From Phreatobacter sp. (GTDB lineage Bacteria; Pseudomonadota; Alphaproteobacteria; Rhizobiales; Phreatobacteraceae), in assembly GCF_022843985.1 (NCBI RefSeq), contig NZ_JALHMP010000006.1, positions 1 to 64,000 on the forward strand: 64,000 bases of DNA. The letters run 5' to 3'. Each line of letters starts with the position of its first letter. Within the stretch, counting starts at the first letter, position 1. Positions 47,559 to 57,307 of this stretch are shown here, piece after piece. The notes beneath the pieces are model-generated. The model was not told the DNA's origin. It was given only the letters and a program-made list of their open reading frames with translations, and did no database searches. The position numbers and the translations under genes are program-made.

Positions 47559-48857
47559 ATGTCCGCAAGCGCAAAGACCGCGACGCTCACTCTTGGCGAC
47601 AAGACCATTCCGCTGTCGATTTCCAACGGAACCGTGGGCCCGTCGACCGTCGATATCGGCAAGCTCTACGCACAGACGGGGATGTTCACCTACGACCCGG
47701 GCTTCACCTCGACCGCAAGCTGCGAAAGCAAGATCACCTATATCGACGGTGACGAGGGCGTCCTGCTCTATCGCGGCTACCCGATCGAGCAGCTCGCCGA
47801 GCACGGCGACTTCCTTGAGACCTGCTATCTGCTGCTTTACGGGGACCTGCCGACCGCCGCCCAGAAGGCCGATTTCGACTATCGCGTCACGCACCACACC
47901 ATGGTGCACGACCAGATGAGCCGCTTCTTCACCGGCTTCCGCCGCGACGCCCATCCGATGGCCGTCATGGTCGCAGCCGTCGGCGCCCTGTCGGCCTTCT
48001 ACCACGACTCGATCGACATCGCCGATCCGCACCAGCGGATGATCTCGTCGATCCGCCTTGTGGCCAAGCTGCCGACGCTTGCCGCCATGGCCTACAAGTA
48101 CTCCATCGGCCAGCCCTTCGTTTACCCGCAGAACTCGCTCGACTACGCCTCGAACTTCCTGCGCATGTGCTTCTCCGTGCCGGCCGAGGAGTACAAGGCC
48201 AATCCGGTCCTCGCCCGCGCCATGGACAGGATCTTCATCCTTCACGCCGATCACGAGCAGAACGCCTCGACCTCGACGGTCCGTCTGGCGGGCTCGTCGG
48301 GTGCCAATCCGTTCGCCTGCATCGCGGCCGGCATCGCCTGCCTCTGGGGACCGGCCCATGGCGGCGCCAACGAGGCGGCGCTGAAGATGCTCGGCGAGAT
48401 CGGCTCGGTCGAGAACATCCCGAAATATGTCGCCAAGGCCAAGGACAAGAACGACCCGTTCCGCCTGATGGGCTTCGGTCATCGCGTCTACAAGAACTAC
48501 GATCCGCGCGCCAAGATCATGCAGAAGACCTGTCACGAGGTCCTCGGCGAACTCGGCATCAAGGACGACCCGCTGCTCGACGTCGCCGTCGAACTGGAGC
48601 GCATTGCCCTGTCCGACGACTATTTCGTCGAGAAGAAACTCTATCCTAACATCGACTTCTATTCGGGCATCACGCTCAAGGCGATGGGCTTCCCGACCGA
48701 CATGTTCACCGTGCTCTTCGCCCTCGCGCGCACCGTCGGCTGGATCGCCCAGTGGAAGGAAATGATCGAGGACCCGCATCAGAAGATCGGTCGTCCGCGC
48801 CAGCTCTACACGGGCGAGTCGCGCCGCGACTACACGCCGATCTCCCGGCGCAAGTGA
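47559..48857 (+). CDS. gltA: Citrate synthase (type II)
   Basis: Condenses acetyl-CoA with oxaloacetate to open the TCA cycle. The 432-residue protein is the large, gram-negative hexameric type. Catalytic residues are visible in GPAHGGANE (His), [14 protein letters not shown] (His and Arg) and GFPTDMF (Asp). The N-terminal domain typical of type II enzymes ([20 protein letters not shown]) is complete. The ATG has an AAGGGG ribosome site; the frame is open far upstream but without conserved sequence. A strong terminator follows 51 bases after the stop. Confidence 0.97.
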   Translation: MSASAKTATLTLGDKTIPLSISNGTVGPSTVDIGKLYAQTGMFTYDPGFTSTASCESKITYIDGDEGVLLYRGYPIEQLAEHGDFLETCYLLLYGDLPTAAQKADFDYRVTHHTMVHDQMSRFFTGFRRDAHPMAVMVAAVGALSAFYHDSIDIADPHQRMISSIRLVAKLPTLAAMAYKYSIGQPFVYPQNSLDYASNFLRMCFSVPAEEYKANPVLARAMDRIFILHADHEQNASTSTVRLAGSSGANPFACIAAGIACLWGPAHGGANEAALKMLGEIGSVENIPKYVAKAKDKNDPFRLMGFGHRVYKNYDPRAKIMQKTCHEVLGELGIKDDPLLDVAVELERIALSDDYFVEKKLYPNIDFYSGITLKAMGFPTDMFTVLFALARTVGWIAQWKEMIEDPHQKIGRPRQLYTGESRRDYTPISRRK

Positions 48858-48903
48858 TCGCCAGCCACGGGTGATCCCTGGCAGTCGCGCCGGTCAGTCG
48901 GGT

Positions 48904-50118
48904 TCAGCGGGGCGCTTCGGCGCCCCGTTCCTTTTCGGGCGGTGCGGTATCGCGCAAGCAGGCAAGGACGATCCGGGCGGCCTTCACGCTGGGTGCTTCG
49001 CCGGCAAAGTCCATGATCCCATCGATCCGCGCGAAGGCGGCGATCTGCCGGTCCCGCGCCGGCCCGTCGACGAGGATTGCCGACAGGGCCGCAGCCACAG
49101 CCTCGACCGTGGCGTTCTCCTGCAGGAATTCAGGGACCACCTTGTCACCGACGACCAGGTTCGCCAGCACGGCGGTATCGACCGTCACCAGCCGGCGGAC
49201 GATCTGCGCCTCGAGCCAGCCGGCCCGGTAGGCCACCACCTGGGGCACACCGGCGACGGCAAGCTCCAGGGTCACCGTCCCCGAACAGGCGAGCGCCGCA
49301 TGGGCCGACCTGAAGGCGGCGAATTTGGCCGCCTCGCCGTCGATGATCCGTGGCTTGACTGGCCAGGTCGCGATCTCGCGCAGGATCAGATCGCGATGCT
49401 GCGCCACCGCCGGCAGCAGCCAGTCGACCGGGCCGTGTTCGGCCTCGACCCGCGCCAGCACCCCGGCATAGAGCGCCGACAGGCGGGTGATCTCGTTGCG
49501 CCGGCTCCCGGGCAGGACCAGGACCTGCGGGGGCGCCTCGGTCCGCCGCCGGGCCTCTCCAGGACCGGGGCGGATCTCGGCGACCCGCTCGCTGATCGGA
49601 TGGCCGACATAGGTGGTGGGCGGCCCGCCGAGACGGCGGTGGACCTCGGGCTCAAAGGGCAGCAACGCCAGAAGGTGGTCGATATAGGGGCGCATCTCCG
49701 CCGCCCGTCCGGGGCGCCAGGCCCAGACTGTCGGCGAGACATAGAAGACGATCGGCATGGCGGGGCGGAACTTGCGCACCTGCCGCGCCACCCGCCGGTT
49801 GAACCCCGGGGCGTCGATCAGAACCAGCACGTCCGGCGGATCTGCGAGGATAGCAGCGACCGTCTCGCGGATGCGCCTGAGCACACGCGGAATGTGGATG
49901 ATGATGGAGGTGATACCGAACAGGGCGATCTCCACCATGGGGAACTGCGAGGACAGCCCGCGGGCTGTCATGCGGGGCCCGGCAACGCCACGGAAAGCGA
50001 CGGGTCCGCCATGCTCGCTGACGAGTGCGTCCATGAGGTGCGCCCCGAGTTGGTCCCCGGATTCCTCGCCCGCAATGATGAAGATGTCGAGCGGTTCCCG
50101 GGCAGTACGCGCGCTCAT
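48904..50118 (-). CDS. lpxB: Lipid-A-disaccharide synthase
   Basis: A 404-residue GT-B glycosyltransferase (family GT19) that joins UDP-2,3-diacylglucosamine with lipid X to form the lipid A disaccharide at the inner membrane. Motifs include IIAGEESGDQLGAHLM, the YVSPTVWAWRPGRA segment, LPGSRRNEI and the C-terminal CSGTVTLELAVAGVPQVVAYR sugar-nucleotide site. The ATG overlaps the lpxI stop (ATGA); the longer open frame upstream lies inside lpxI and is not coding. Its last codons coincide with the gltA terminator. Confidence 0.95.
   Translation of the reverse strand: MSARTAREPLDIFIIAGEESGDQLGAHLMDALVSEHGGPVAFRGVAGPRMTARGLSSQFPMVEIALFGITSIIIHIPRVLRRIRETVAAILADPPDVLVLIDAPGFNRRVARQVRKFRPAMPIVFYVSPTVWAWRPGRAAEMRPYIDHLLALLPFEPEVHRRLGGPPTTYVGHPISERVAEIRPGPGEARRRTEAPPQVLVLPGSRRNEITRLSALYAGVLARVEAEHGPVDWLLPAVAQHRDLILREIATWPVKPRIIDGEAAKFAAFRSAHAALACSGTVTLELAVAGVPQVVAYRAGWLEAQIVRRLVTVDTAVLANLVVGDKVVPEFLQENATVEAVAAALSAILVDGPARDRQIAAFARIDGIMDFAGEAPSVKAARIVLACLRDTAPPEKERGAEAPR
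48908..48934 (+). terminator. Rho-independent terminator of gltA, inside the 3' end of lpxB
   Basis: CGGGGCGC (48908-48915) pairs perfectly with GCGCCCCG (48920-48927) around a TTCG tetraloop, followed by the T-rich TTCCTTTT. This is a very stable intrinsic terminator for gltA on the plus strand. It lies within the last codons of the convergent lpxB gene, where the minus strand encodes part of its C-terminal EKERGAEAPR. Confidence 0.85.
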
Positions 50119-50969
50119 GATGGCCCGCCATCCGCCGGAACGCCGACGACGAAGAGACCGTGGCGGTCGGCAAGGGCAATCACCTGCTGCAGGTCGACGA
50201 CGAGGGTCGAGCCGGCGACAACGGCGATGCCCTTGAGGCCTGCGACCGCGGCCTTCTCGACGGTCGCCGGCCCAATGGCCGGCATGTCGACGCGGCGGTC
50301 CTGGTGCGGCTTCGGCGCCTTGACGAGGATGCCGCTGCCCATCGGCCATTTCAACCGCCCGGCCGCCCGCATGGCGGTGCAGCGATCGAGCATCCCGTCC
50401 GTCCCCTCGGCCCCCTCGACAGCCACGATGCGCCGGCCGCCGATGACCATGCCCTGGCCGACATCGTAGGGCCCGAGCGCGGCGATCGCGTCCCGGGCGA
50501 GCGCAATATCCTCGCGGTCGGCCTCGCAGGGGCCAAGTGATCCCAGGGGTCCTTCGGGAATAAGCAGTTCCGGCGCTACGTCCTGCGCCCCGAGCAGACG
50601 GAACCCTTCGCGTTCGAAAATCCCGGCAATACCGCGGAGCAGGTGATCATCGCCGCCGCGATAGAGCCGCACCAGATCCGGCAGCACGCGCAGGCCACCG
50701 AGGTCGGGCATGGTGGTCCACAGATGGGGCCGAACCAGGGACCCGATCAGCACGAGATCGCGGCAGCCGGCCTTGCGTGCCTGCGCCACCATGGCGCCGA
50801 ACTGGCCGATGCCGATCCAGGCGTGCGGATAGGACTGCAGCTCGGGACCGGCGATGCCCTTCAGCAACAGCGCAAAGACGGGCCGCCCCTGCTCCGTCGC
50901 CGCCCGCGCGAGCGCCAGAGGGAAACTCCCCGCCCCCGCGATGATGCCGAGCGGGCCCGTCTCAGTCAT
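50115..50969 (-). CDS. lpxI: UDP-2,3-diacylglucosamine pyrophosphatase LpxI
   Basis: Hydrolyses UDP-2,3-diacylglucosamine to lipid X and UMP, the reaction done by LpxH in E. coli. The 284-residue protein shows LpxI features: LGIIAGAGSFPLALARAA, the ADREDIALARDAI region, DVGQGMVIGGRRIVAVEGAEGTD and a C-terminal GIAVVAGSTLVVD. Alphaproteobacteria use LpxI, first described in Caulobacter, in place of LpxH. Gene overlaps at both ends (8 bp with lpxA, ATGA with lpxB) show strict coupling. Confidence 0.95.
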   Translation of the reverse strand: MTETGPLGIIAGAGSFPLALARAATEQGRPVFALLLKGIAGPELQSYPHAWIGIGQFGAMVAQARKAGCRDLVLIGSLVRPHLWTTMPDLGGLRVLPDLVRLYRGGDDHLLRGIAGIFEREGFRLLGAQDVAPELLIPEGPLGSLGPCEADREDIALARDAIAALGPYDVGQGMVIGGRRIVAVEGAEGTDGMLDRCTAMRAAGRLKWPMGSGILVKAPKPHQDRRVDMPAIGPATVEKAAVAGLKGIAVVAGSTLVVDLQQVIALADRHGLFVVGVPADGGPS

Positions 50970-51813
50970 CGGTGGCGGTCGTGCCCGTCCCGGCGACCCG
51001 CGTCTTCTTCGGTGCCGCCATCATCACCGGCCGCTTCTCGCCGGCCTCGATAAAGGCGATCAGACGGCCGGCGGCAGGATGCTCACGATAGGCCGCCGTG
51101 GCGTCCGCCAGCCGCTCCGCGAAGGTGCCGACGCCGTAGAACAGCGTCTCGTAGCAGGCGCGCACCACCCGGAGGTCGTCACGGGTCAGTCCGCGGCGCT
51201 TCATGCCGACGACATTGAGACCGATCAGCTCGCCGGACACGCCGTTGGCACCGAAGGCCATGCCATAGGGAATGACGTCGTCCTTGACGCCAGTCAGACC
51301 GCCAATCATGGCGAAATCGCCGATGCGGGTGAACTGGTGAACGGCGCAGAGGCCACCAAGAAAGACATAGTCGCCGACCTTCACATGGCCGCCGAGGGTG
51401 GCCGCATTGGCGAAGATCACGTTGTCGCCTACCCGGCAGTCATGGGCGACATGGGCATAGGCCATGAGGAAGCAGCGGTCGCCGATGATCGTCGCGCCGC
51501 TCTTCGGCGTGCCGCGATTGACCGTGACGCTTTCCCTGACGACGCAGTCCTCCCCGAGGCTGACCGTCGTCGGCTCGCCCTTGTAGGAGAGGTCCTGCGG
51601 GGCCGTGCCGATCGACGCGAAGGAATAGACCTCGCTGCGCGCCCCGATCGTCGTGTGGCCGTCGAGATTGACATGGGCATGCAGGGTGACGCCGTCGCCC
51701 AGAACGACATCCGGGCCCACCGTGCAGAAGGGCCCGATCCTGACCCCCTGCCCCAGCACGGCCGCCGGCGCCACATAGGCCAGGGGATGGATCTCGGTCG
51801 CGCGCGCGCTCAT
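50962..51813 (-). CDS. lpxA: UDP-N-acetylglucosamine O-acyltransferase
   Basis: The first committed step of lipid A synthesis: transfers a 3-hydroxyacyl chain from ACP to UDP-GlcNAc. The 283-residue protein has an N-terminal left-handed beta helix of hexapeptide repeats (VAPAAVLGQGVRIGPFCTVG and following) with catalytic histidine in AYAHVAHDCRVG, and a C-terminal helical domain from about residue 195. The tail (KKTRVAGTGTTATDD) is longer than in E. coli. It starts 3 bases after fabZ. Confidence 0.96.
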   Translation of the reverse strand: MSARATEIHPLAYVAPAAVLGQGVRIGPFCTVGPDVVLGDGVTLHAHVNLDGHTTIGARSEVYSFASIGTAPQDLSYKGEPTTVSLGEDCVVRESVTVNRGTPKSGATIIGDRCFLMAYAHVAHDCRVGDNVIFANAATLGGHVKVGDYVFLGGLCAVHQFTRIGDFAMIGGLTGVKDDVIPYGMAFGANGVSGELIGLNVVGMKRRGLTRDDLRVVRACYETLFYGVGTFAERLADATAAYREHPAAGRLIAFIEAGEKRPVMMAAPKKTRVAGTGTTATDD

Positions 51814-51816
51814 CGG

Positions 51817-52272
51817 TCAGGCGTCCGCCAGCATGGCCGAGAGTTCGGCCTCCGCGACCAGCTTGCCATCGACAAGGGCCTCGCCACGGTAGAACCAGAT
51901 GTTACGCTTCTTGGCGATCTTCGTCATGTGATACTCGATCCGGTCTCCGGGGATGACCGGCTTGCGGAACTTGGCCTTGTCGATGGTCATGAAGAACACG
52001 AGCTTGCCGGTGCCACCGACCGAGGTCAGGGCCATGACGCCACCGGTCTGGGCCATGCCCTCGATCATCAGCACGCCCGGCATGATCGGATTGCCCGGAA
52101 AATGGCCCATGAACTGCGGCTCGTTAGCCGTGACGTTCTTGATCCCGATGCCGAATTCATCGGCCCGGATGTCGACGATCTTGTCGATGAGCAGAAACGG
52201 ATAGCGGTGCGGCAACACGCTCAGGATCTTCTGGATGCCGGCCGTATCGATGCTGGTCGTCGTCTCGTTCAT
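51817..52272 (-). CDS. fabZ: 3-hydroxyacyl-ACP dehydratase FabZ
   Basis: A 151-residue hot-dog-fold enzyme that dehydrates 3-hydroxyacyl-ACP in fatty acid elongation and competes with LpxA and LpxD for the same substrate. The catalytic histidine and glutamate lie in [20 protein letters not shown]. The N-terminal [13 protein letters not shown] segment is standard. It is placed between lpxD and lpxA with gaps of 2 and 3 bases, the conserved order. Confidence 0.96.
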   Translation of the reverse strand: MNETTTSIDTAGIQKILSVLPHRYPFLLIDKIVDIRADEFGIGIKNVTANEPQFMGHFPGNPIMPGVLMIEGMAQTGGVMALTSVGGTGKLVFFMTIDKAKFRKPVIPGDRIEYHMTKIAKKRNIWFYRGEALVDGKLVAEAELSAMLADA

Positions 52273-52274
52273 CG

Positions 52275-53333
52275 TCAGGAAGCCCCCTCGTCCTTGTCCG
52301 CCGGCTTGGCCCGCGCCAGCCGCTCCACGGCGGCGATCTCGCGGAACCAGTCACGCACCGGCTTGGCCGGTCGACCACCCCAACGCGCGCCGTCGGGCAC
52401 ATCATCCTTGACGATCGACGTCGCGGCAATCTGCGCGCCATGACCGACCGTGACATGGTTGTTGACGCCGACCTGGCCACCAAGCATGACGAAATCGCCC
52501 AGCCGCGCCGAACCGGAAATGCCGACCTGGCTGACGATGACGCAGTGACGGCCGATCTCGACGTTGTGGGCGATCTGCACAAGATTGTCGATCTTCGTGC
52601 CCTCGCCGATCACCGTGTCGAGGACATGGCCCCGATCGACGGTCGTATTGGCGCCGATCTCGACATCGTCCTGGATGATCACCCGGCCGATCTGCGGCAC
52701 CTTGGCATGTTTCATCCGGCCGAGCTCGAAACCGAATCCGTCCTGACCGATGCGCACACCGGCATGGAGGATCACGCGGTTACCGACGAGCGCGTGAACC
52801 AGCGACACATGCGGGCCGATGGCACAATCGCGTCCGATGCGGACACCCGGGCCGACGACGCAGCCCGCGGCGAGGATGGTTCCCGAACCAACTTCGGCCT
52901 GCGGCCCGATGACGACACCGGGGTCGACGACGACACCCGGTTCAAGCCGCGCCGAGGGGTGAATCATTGCACCAGGGGATGTCCCGGTGGCCCCGAACAG
53001 CGACTGCGGGCGCAGCGCCTGCGGAAAGAGCCTGCGTGACACCGAGACGAAGGCTGCGTGGGGATGGGACACGACGATGGCCGCAACCCCCTCGGGAACG
53101 AGGTGGCTCTGGCGTGCCGCCACAAGACAGGCTGCGGCACGCGTCGCCGCGAGCTGTTCGGCATATTTCGGATTGTCGAGGAAGGACAGGCTGTCCGGCG
53201 ACGCATTGGACAGCGCCGCGACCCGGCGGATGACACGCTCGCCGTCGCCGCCGGTCCAATCGACCTTCAGAAAAGCCGCGACCGAGGCGACGGTCATCGC
53301 CTCGGCCGGAACAAGGAACTGGGGATCGCTCAT
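52275..53333 (-). CDS. lpxD: UDP-3-O-acylglucosamine N-acyltransferase
   Basis: Adds the N-linked 3-hydroxyacyl chain in lipid A synthesis. The 352-residue protein has an N-terminal uridine-binding domain (1-100), a left-handed beta helix of hexapeptide repeats (about 110-310) with catalytic histidine in [13 protein letters not shown], and a C-terminal helix. Two ATG codons lie two codons apart; the downstream one (53333) has GGCGGG at better spacing. It follows bamA by about 50 bases; no skp gene lies between them, unlike in E. coli. Confidence 0.95.
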   Translation of the reverse strand: MSDPQFLVPAEAMTVASVAAFLKVDWTGGDGERVIRRVAALSNASPDSLSFLDNPKYAEQLAATRAAACLVAARQSHLVPEGVAAIVVSHPHAAFVSVSRRLFPQALRPQSLFGATGTSPGAMIHPSARLEPGVVVDPGVVIGPQAEVGSGTILAAGCVVGPGVRIGRDCAIGPHVSLVHALVGNRVILHAGVRIGQDGFGFELGRMKHAKVPQIGRVIIQDDVEIGANTTVDRGHVLDTVIGEGTKIDNLVQIAHNVEIGRHCVIVSQVGISGSARLGDFVMLGGQVGVNNHVTVGHGAQIAATSIVKDDVPDGARWGGRPAKPVRDWFREIAAVERLARAKPADKDEGAS

Positions 53334-53381
53334 GATCATCCCGCCAGGGACCGCGGCGCCCCTGGAGCGGGACGCCTGCGG

Positions 53382-55943
53382 TCAGAAGCGCGTGCCGCCC
53401 GAGAAGCGGAAGGCCTGCGTCTGGTCACCCTGCGCCTTGGAAAGGACGAAGGAATAGTCGAAGCGGATCGGGCCGAAGGGCGAGTTCCACAACAGGCCGA
53501 CACCGACGGAGGAGCGAATCTTGTGGGCATCGGACCCGTTCAGTGTCACGGGCAGGTTCGCGCCACCTGTATTGAACGAGGTGATGCCGCTGTAGCCCCA
53601 GACCGAGCCGGCATCGGCATAGAGAGCGCCGCGCATGCCGAAGTCACGCGGCAGGAAGGTTATCGGGAAGGTAACCTCGGCCGAAGCGCCCCAATACATG
53701 GTGCCACCGATCGCGTCGGCCTCCCGGTTGATGCCCTGAAGCCCAGCCACCCGCCGGATTTCGAAGTCTCGCGGACCGATGCCAGCCGTCTGGAAGCCGC
53801 GCACGAGCTCCGGACCCATGAAGAACTGATCGACCGAGTCGAGCCGGCCGCCCAGACCGGCGATGTGACCGCCCTGGACGCGGAGCATGCCGACCCAGTC
53901 ATTGGTCAGGTCGTGATAGTAGCGCGCGTCACCGGTCGTGCGGATGAACCGGGCATTGCCGCCGACACCGGCCACGTCCTGGCGCAGCTCGGCGAACAGA
54001 CCCTGGGTGGGATTGGTCGCGCGATCGAGGTTCGAATAGATCAGCGAATAGCCGACCATGGAGATGAAGCGGTTCTTCTTGTTGATCGCGCGCAGAGCCG
54101 CCGAGACCTCGCCATCCCGCAGACAGCTATACGGAGTTCCCGTATTCACCGCGGTCGGCAGCCCGTTCGCATCCGTGAATTGCGGCGTTCCGGCACCAAG
54201 ACCGGCTGTACGAGGATCCGACGCCTCGAAGAACTGGCCATCGGAATAGCGGCTGAGCTGGCCGCCATAACCGGTGAAGCAGTTCAGCTGATCGTCGCGC
54301 ATCGAGATCCGCTGCGACACGGCGCTGTAGCGCAGCTGCATGGCGAACTGCTCGGTGATCGGAATGCCCAGACGGAGCGTGCCGCCATAGGAGGTCGATT
54401 CGAACGGCTGGAAGCTGGCGCGGCTGGTGTGCCGGTAGAACAGGTCGAAGCCACCCGACAGACGATATTCCATCAGGAAGGGTTCGGTGAACGAGAAGTT
54501 GATACCGCGCGAGCGCTGGCCATACATGCCACCGAGGCGGACAAACTGGCCGCGGCCGAGGAAGTTGCGCTCCTCGACCGAGGCCTCGGCGATGAAGCCG
54601 TCCGCCGTCGAAAAGCCGCCGGCGATCGAGAATGCGCCCGTCGGCTGGTCCTGGACCTCGACATTGACGATGACACGGTCAGCAGCCGAACCCGGCTCGG
54701 TGGTGATCTTGACCTCCTTGAAGAACCCGAGGTTCCTCAGGCGGCGCTCGGCGCGGTCGACGAGAACGCGGTTATAGGCGTCACCCTCGGCCATATCGAA
54801 TTCGCGGCGAATGACGCGGTCTTGGGTGCGGGTATTGCCGCGCACGTTGATGCGCTCGACATAGACACGCGGGCCTTCCTCGACGACGTAGACGAGATTG
54901 ACGGTCAGCGTCGACGGGTCGCGCTCGCCGCGCGGACGCACGGAGGCGAAGGCATAGCCGCGACGGGCAACCTCGAGGGTCACGTCCTCCAGCGACTTGT
55001 CGACCAGCTCGACATTGTAGACCGCGCCAGGCGCCGTCTTCACGGCGCTGCGCAGGGTCGCGCCATCGACGTCGCGGATGTTGGACTGCACGTCGACCGT
55101 GCCGATCCGGTACTGCGGGCCTTCCTCGATCTCGATATAGATGGTGAAGGCATTCGCCGCCTGGTCGAAGTCGGCGCGGGCCGAGAGGACGCGCATGTCG
55201 ACATAACCGGCACGCAGGTAGAGCCGGCGGATCGCTTCCTGGTCGGCATTGAGCCGATCGGCATCATAGACGTCGTTCGATTTCAGCCAGGACAGGATGC
55301 CGCTTTCCGCCGTCGACATCACGTCGAGAAGGCGCTGGCGGCCAAAGGCGTTGTTGCCGACGAAATTGATGGCGCGGACGCCGGCCTTCTTGCCCTCAGT
55401 GATCTCGAAGATCAGGTCGATACGGCCATTGGGCTGCTCGATGGTCTTCGGAACGATCTCGACCTCATAGCGGCCGGTGCGGCGGTAGACGTCATAGAGA
55501 CGCTGGGTATCGGACTGGACCGTGGCGCGGGAAAAGGTGCCGCGAGCCCGCGACTCGATCTCACCCTGCAGCTGCTCGGTCTTCAGGCGGCGATTGCCCT
55601 CGAAGACGACGCGGTTGATCACTTCGTTCTCGGCGACCTGGACAACGAGGCGGCCACCCTGGCGGCTCACGCGCACGTCACGGAACAGGCCGGTCGCATA
55701 CATGGCCTTGATGGCCTCGTCGACGCGGGCGGCGGTGAGAGGCTCACCCGGGCCGGTGCGGAAATAGGACCGCACCGTGTCGGCCTCGATGCGCCGATTG
55801 CCCTGGACGACGATCGCCCCGGCGGACTGCGCATAAACCTCTGTCGAGAGCACCATGCCCGCGGTCGTGGCCATCACCACGCCCACTGCGGTCATCGTCC
55901 CTGCGATCACGACCGTTCGGACCGTCCGAGCGAAAGAAGTCAT
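53382..55943 (-). CDS. bamA: Outer membrane protein assembly factor BamA
   Basis: The essential core of the BAM complex, which folds beta-barrel proteins into the outer membrane. The 853-residue precursor has a signal peptide ending near TEVYAQS (about residue 40), five POTRA repeats (about 42-440; the first begins IVVQGNRRIEADTVRSYF) and a 16-strand barrel ending in the outer-membrane signature FRFSGGTRF with C-terminal Phe. The barrel contains an unusually long loop with a cysteine pair (NCFTGYGG and YSCLRDGE). It lies between rseP and lpxD, the standard order. Confidence 0.96.
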   Translation of the reverse strand: MTSFARTVRTVVIAGTMTAVGVVMATTAGMVLSTEVYAQSAGAIVVQGNRRIEADTVRSYFRTGPGEPLTAARVDEAIKAMYATGLFRDVRVSRQGGRLVVQVAENEVINRVVFEGNRRLKTEQLQGEIESRARGTFSRATVQSDTQRLYDVYRRTGRYEVEIVPKTIEQPNGRIDLIFEITEGKKAGVRAINFVGNNAFGRQRLLDVMSTAESGILSWLKSNDVYDADRLNADQEAIRRLYLRAGYVDMRVLSARADFDQAANAFTIYIEIEEGPQYRIGTVDVQSNIRDVDGATLRSAVKTAPGAVYNVELVDKSLEDVTLEVARRGYAFASVRPRGERDPSTLTVNLVYVVEEGPRVYVERINVRGNTRTQDRVIRREFDMAEGDAYNRVLVDRAERRLRNLGFFKEVKITTEPGSAADRVIVNVEVQDQPTGAFSIAGGFSTADGFIAEASVEERNFLGRGQFVRLGGMYGQRSRGINFSFTEPFLMEYRLSGGFDLFYRHTSRASFQPFESTSYGGTLRLGIPITEQFAMQLRYSAVSQRISMRDDQLNCFTGYGGQLSRYSDGQFFEASDPRTAGLGAGTPQFTDANGLPTAVNTGTPYSCLRDGEVSAALRAINKKNRFISMVGYSLIYSNLDRATNPTQGLFAELRQDVAGVGGNARFIRTTGDARYYHDLTNDWVGMLRVQGGHIAGLGGRLDSVDQFFMGPELVRGFQTAGIGPRDFEIRRVAGLQGINREADAIGGTMYWGASAEVTFPITFLPRDFGMRGALYADAGSVWGYSGITSFNTGGANLPVTLNGSDAHKIRSSVGVGLLWNSPFGPIRFDYSFVLSKAQGDQTQAFRFSGGTRF

Positions 55944-56109
55944 GAAGCACGCGCCTGTCTGTTCGTTATGTCGGTTTCACGCGAACGCGAACCACCCGTG
56001 GATTCCGCCCGGGCGAAACGCTTGTAACCGGTTTGTCCCGGAGTGCAAACCGCACCGCCGAGCCTCCGCGGGTTTTTCGAAATCCGTTGCTGGATCGCCA
56101 CGCCTGCCA

Positions 56110-57252
56110 TCAGCCGACGAGCCCCCGGATGTCGTTCCAGGTGGCGAAGATCATCAGCATCAGCACCAGCGCCAAACCGAAGCGAAACGCCATTTCCTGG
56201 GCTCCTTCGCTCATCGGACGGCCGCGCACGGCCTCGATCGCGTAGAAGACCAGATGGCCGCCATCGAGCATCGGAATGGGGAAGAGGTTGAGCAGGCCGA
56301 TGGACACCGAGATGAGCGCGGCGAGGCTCAGGAGCGCGACGAATCCGATCTGCGCAGCCTCGCCCGAGACCTGGGCGATTCTGATGGGGCCGCCGAGCTG
56401 GTCGGCGCTCTGGGTGCCCATGATGACACCGCCGAGATAGGCGAAGGTCCGGTCGACCACGAACCAGGTCTCCTTCATGCCCATCCAGGTGGCCGTGAGG
56501 GGATCGTAGCGGCGGATCTGCGTGTCCCCCGCCTGGTTCGAGCGCGAGATGCCGAGGCGGCCAATGCGATGGGTGCCGCCGAAACGGTCCTTGAACTCGT
56601 AGACAGTCGGAACGGCGGTCAGGTCCATCTCGCGGCCGTCGCGCTCGACCTTGATGGTCAGGGTCTCGCCGGCACTGGCACCGACGATCCGCTGCATGTC
56701 GGAGAAGCTCTCGATCGCCCGCCCGCCGATGGCGACGACAAGATCGCCCGGCTGGAACCCGGCCTTGGCCGCGGCGCTGTCCGCCACGATGGTCTCGACG
56801 CGCGGCTGGGTGATGGGCTTGCCGAAAACGGTAAAGACGACGGCGAAAATGACGATGGCGAGGATGAAATTGGCAATCGGGCCGGCTGCGACGATCGCCG
56901 CGCGCTGGCCGATGCTCTTGTGGAAGAAGCTTTCCGAGCGTTGTTCCTCGGACATGACCGAAGCGCTCTCGAAATCTGGCTTCGAGGCGGCATCGGCATC
57001 GCCATAGAACTTGACGTAGCCGCCGAGCGGGATGATGCAGAATTTCCAGCGCGTGCCGTGCCGGTCGTTGAACCCGACGAGTTCCCGGCCGAAACCGACC
57101 GAAAAAACCTCCACACGCACGCCGTTGCGGCGCGCGACCCAGAAATGCCCGAGCTCGTGGAAGAACACCACGACGGTCAGCACGAACAGGAACGGAATGA
57201 TGGTCCAGATCAGGGTCTGGCCCCATCCGCCGAGAGCGGAAACCACGTTCAT
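56110..57252 (-). CDS. rseP: RIP metalloprotease RseP (site-2 protease)
   Basis: A 380-residue intramembrane zinc protease that performs the second cut of anti-sigma factors and clears signal peptides. The zinc site HELGH is at 32-36, and the third ligand aspartate is in PIPMLDGGHL near residue 330. There are four hydrophobic segments and a single PDZ domain (about 125-200, with FQPGDLVVAIGGRAIESF), where E. coli RseP has two. Single-PDZ forms are usual in alphaproteobacteria. It lies between dxr and bamA, separated from bamA by 166 bases. Confidence 0.95.
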   Translation of the reverse strand: MNVVSALGGWGQTLIWTIIPFLFVLTVVVFFHELGHFWVARRNGVRVEVFSVGFGRELVGFNDRHGTRWKFCIIPLGGYVKFYGDADAASKPDFESASVMSEEQRSESFFHKSIGQRAAIVAAGPIANFILAIVIFAVVFTVFGKPITQPRVETIVADSAAAKAGFQPGDLVVAIGGRAIESFSDMQRIVGASAGETLTIKVERDGREMDLTAVPTVYEFKDRFGGTHRIGRLGISRSNQAGDTQIRRYDPLTATWMGMKETWFVVDRTFAYLGGVIMGTQSADQLGGPIRIAQVSGEAAQIGFVALLSLAALISVSIGLLNLFPIPMLDGGHLVFYAIEAVRGRPMSEGAQEMAFRFGLALVLMLMIFATWNDIRGLVG

Positions 57253-57307
57253 TGCATTGTCCCATGGATATGGGCCCTGGAAATCCCGGACTCATACCCT
57301 CCCGAAT

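Noticed and set aside
53344-53365. CCAGGG...CCCTGG hairpin between bamA and lpxD, considered as a terminator
   Set aside because: A 6-bp stem with a 10-base loop and no T-run; bamA and lpxD are expected to be co-transcribed.
53058-56027. A 989-codon open frame on the plus strand opposite bamA
   Set aside because: It is antisense to a clearly identified gene, its translation is rich in Arg, Asp, Gly and His without any domain, and such long antisense frames are a normal effect of high GC at third codon positions.
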